A stretch of DNA of 64,000 nt, from assembly GCA_963575745.1 (NCBI GenBank), contig CAUYUJ010015744.1:112652-176651 (forward strand), given 5' to 3'. The notes beneath the pieces were generated by a model that ran no database searches, had not been told where the DNA came from, and saw nothing but the letters and a program-made list of their open reading frames with translations. Below are positions 63,068-64,000 of this stretch, one piece after another. The stretch's first letter is position 1, and each line of letters starts with the position of its first letter. The stretch comes from Prorocentrum cordatum (taxonomy: Eukaryota > Sar > Dinophyceae > Prorocentrales > Prorocentraceae). The translations under genes and the position numbers were made by a program.

Positions 63068-64000
63068 CTCTATGGCACTATAGCCTTATAGCCCTGTAGC
63101 CTATATAGCCCTACAGCCCTTATAGCCCTACCTATACGACCACCCTTCGGGTGATAAGGAGGTTTTTGGGGGGGTGAGAGGAGGGGGAACCAACATCTGA
63201 TTAAATCGATCTCACTATCGATCTCACTCAACGGGACACCGCGGGACACCTCTCGATCTCTCTGTCGGTCTCACTATCGATCTCAGTATCGATCTCACTC
63301 AACGGGACAGCATAGGACACCACGGGACACCTCGGGACACCACATCGATCTCACTATCGATCTCACTCAACGGGACACCACGGGACACCACGGGACACCT
63401 GTCGATCTCATTATCGATGTCACTATCGATCTCAGTTTTTGGGGCACCACGGGACACCACGGGACATCACATGGATCTCATTATCGATCTCACTATCGAT
63501 CTCAGTCAACGGGACACCACGGGACACCTGTCGATCTCACTATCGATCTCTTTCTTGGGGACACCACGGGGCACCTCGGGGCACCACGTCGATCACAGTA
63601 TCGATCTCACTATGGATCTCACGATCGATCTCACACTTCTCACTCAACGGGACACTACGGGACACCACGAGACTCCACCACCACGGGACACCACGGGACA
63701 CCGCGAGCCACTGCCGGACGGACGGACGGACGGGCGGGCGGGGGAGAATCATTCGTCTTGACTTCGCCCTAGCAACGGCGGACACCACGGGACACCACGG
63801 GGCACCACGGGACACCGCGGGACACCGCGAGCCACCGCCGGACGGGGGGGAGGGGGAGAATCATTTGTTTTGACTTCGGCCCAGCAGCGGTGGACACTAC
63901 GGGACACCACGGGACACCGCCGGACGGGCGGGAGGGGGAGAATCATTTGTCTTGACTTCCCCCTAGCAACGGCGGGTTCATTCCTCTCGCGCGCCCACGC
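63068..64000. repeat. macro-unit 2 of the ATCGATCTCACT array (runs off the window)
   Basis: Repeats the parts of macro-unit 1 in order: AGCCCTATA array, TTCGGGTGATAAGGAGG (63,145), 12-bp/10-bp array (63,205-63,700), two or three GGACGGGCGGG / CTTGACTTCGCCC modules, and TTCATTCCTCTCGCGCGCCC (63,977) at the window edge. A third macro-unit may follow. Confidence 0.95.

Overview
The window looks like nuclear DNA of a dinoflagellate. The strongest single clue is a near-perfect copy of the dinoflagellate trans-splicing leader at 23,876-23,897 (21 of 22 bases agree with the published consensus). It lacks the GT that follows the leader in SL RNA genes, so it is a reverse-transcribed mRNA end and not an SL RNA gene. 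High GC, very sparse genes, many decayed non-LTR retrotransposons, and dense micro- and minisatellites fit the same group. A Prorocentrum-like species is possible, but the sequence alone does not fix the genus. No prokaryotic features, operons, CRISPR, rRNA or convincing tRNA were seen.

Layout. 0-2.9 kb: a degenerate 64-bp minisatellite holding a 45-A run. 3-12.3 kb: two diverged copies of a LINE ORF1-like body (3.2-4.7 and 7.6-9.1 kb), a homogeneous 90-bp satellite (4.84-6.30 kb), a helicase C-terminal fragment (6.5-6.8 kb) and a reverse transcriptase remnant (10.9-11.5 kb). 13.6-18 kb: microsatellites, an RNase H remnant, and a degenerate tandem block flanked by oppositely oriented short repeats. 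18-23.9 kb: purine-rich tracts, a 210-bp hairpin-rich MITE-like element, and one minus-strand hypothetical ORF. 23.9-29.1 kb: the best preserved element, a LINE pseudogene with spliced-leader relic, ORF1-like region, EEP endonuclease, reverse transcriptase and C-terminal CCHC knuckle. 29-35 kb: several minisatellites and a dispersed CTTGGGGCC-type repeat family. 35.0-37.3 kb: the longest non-repetitive ORF (628 codons, perhaps continued through a 49-nt intron), function unknown. 37.4-46.5 kb: diverged tandem duplications and a 690-bp GTGGGC array. 46.6-58 kb: AT-richer ground with a minus-strand LINE RT relic, a 4.7-kb inverted repeat (50.8-55.5 kb) and a MULE-type transposase pseudogene. 58-64 kb: 16-, 152-, 54- and 12-bp tandem arrays, the last in two kilobase-scale macro-units running off the window end.

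There is no pathway to reconstruct. Nearly all recognisable protein-coding material is mobile-element debris. Only the helicase fragment, the 628-codon ORF and the minus-strand ORF at 21.4-22.4 kb are candidates for host genes. All identities were made by reading translations and motifs by eye; no database search was run.
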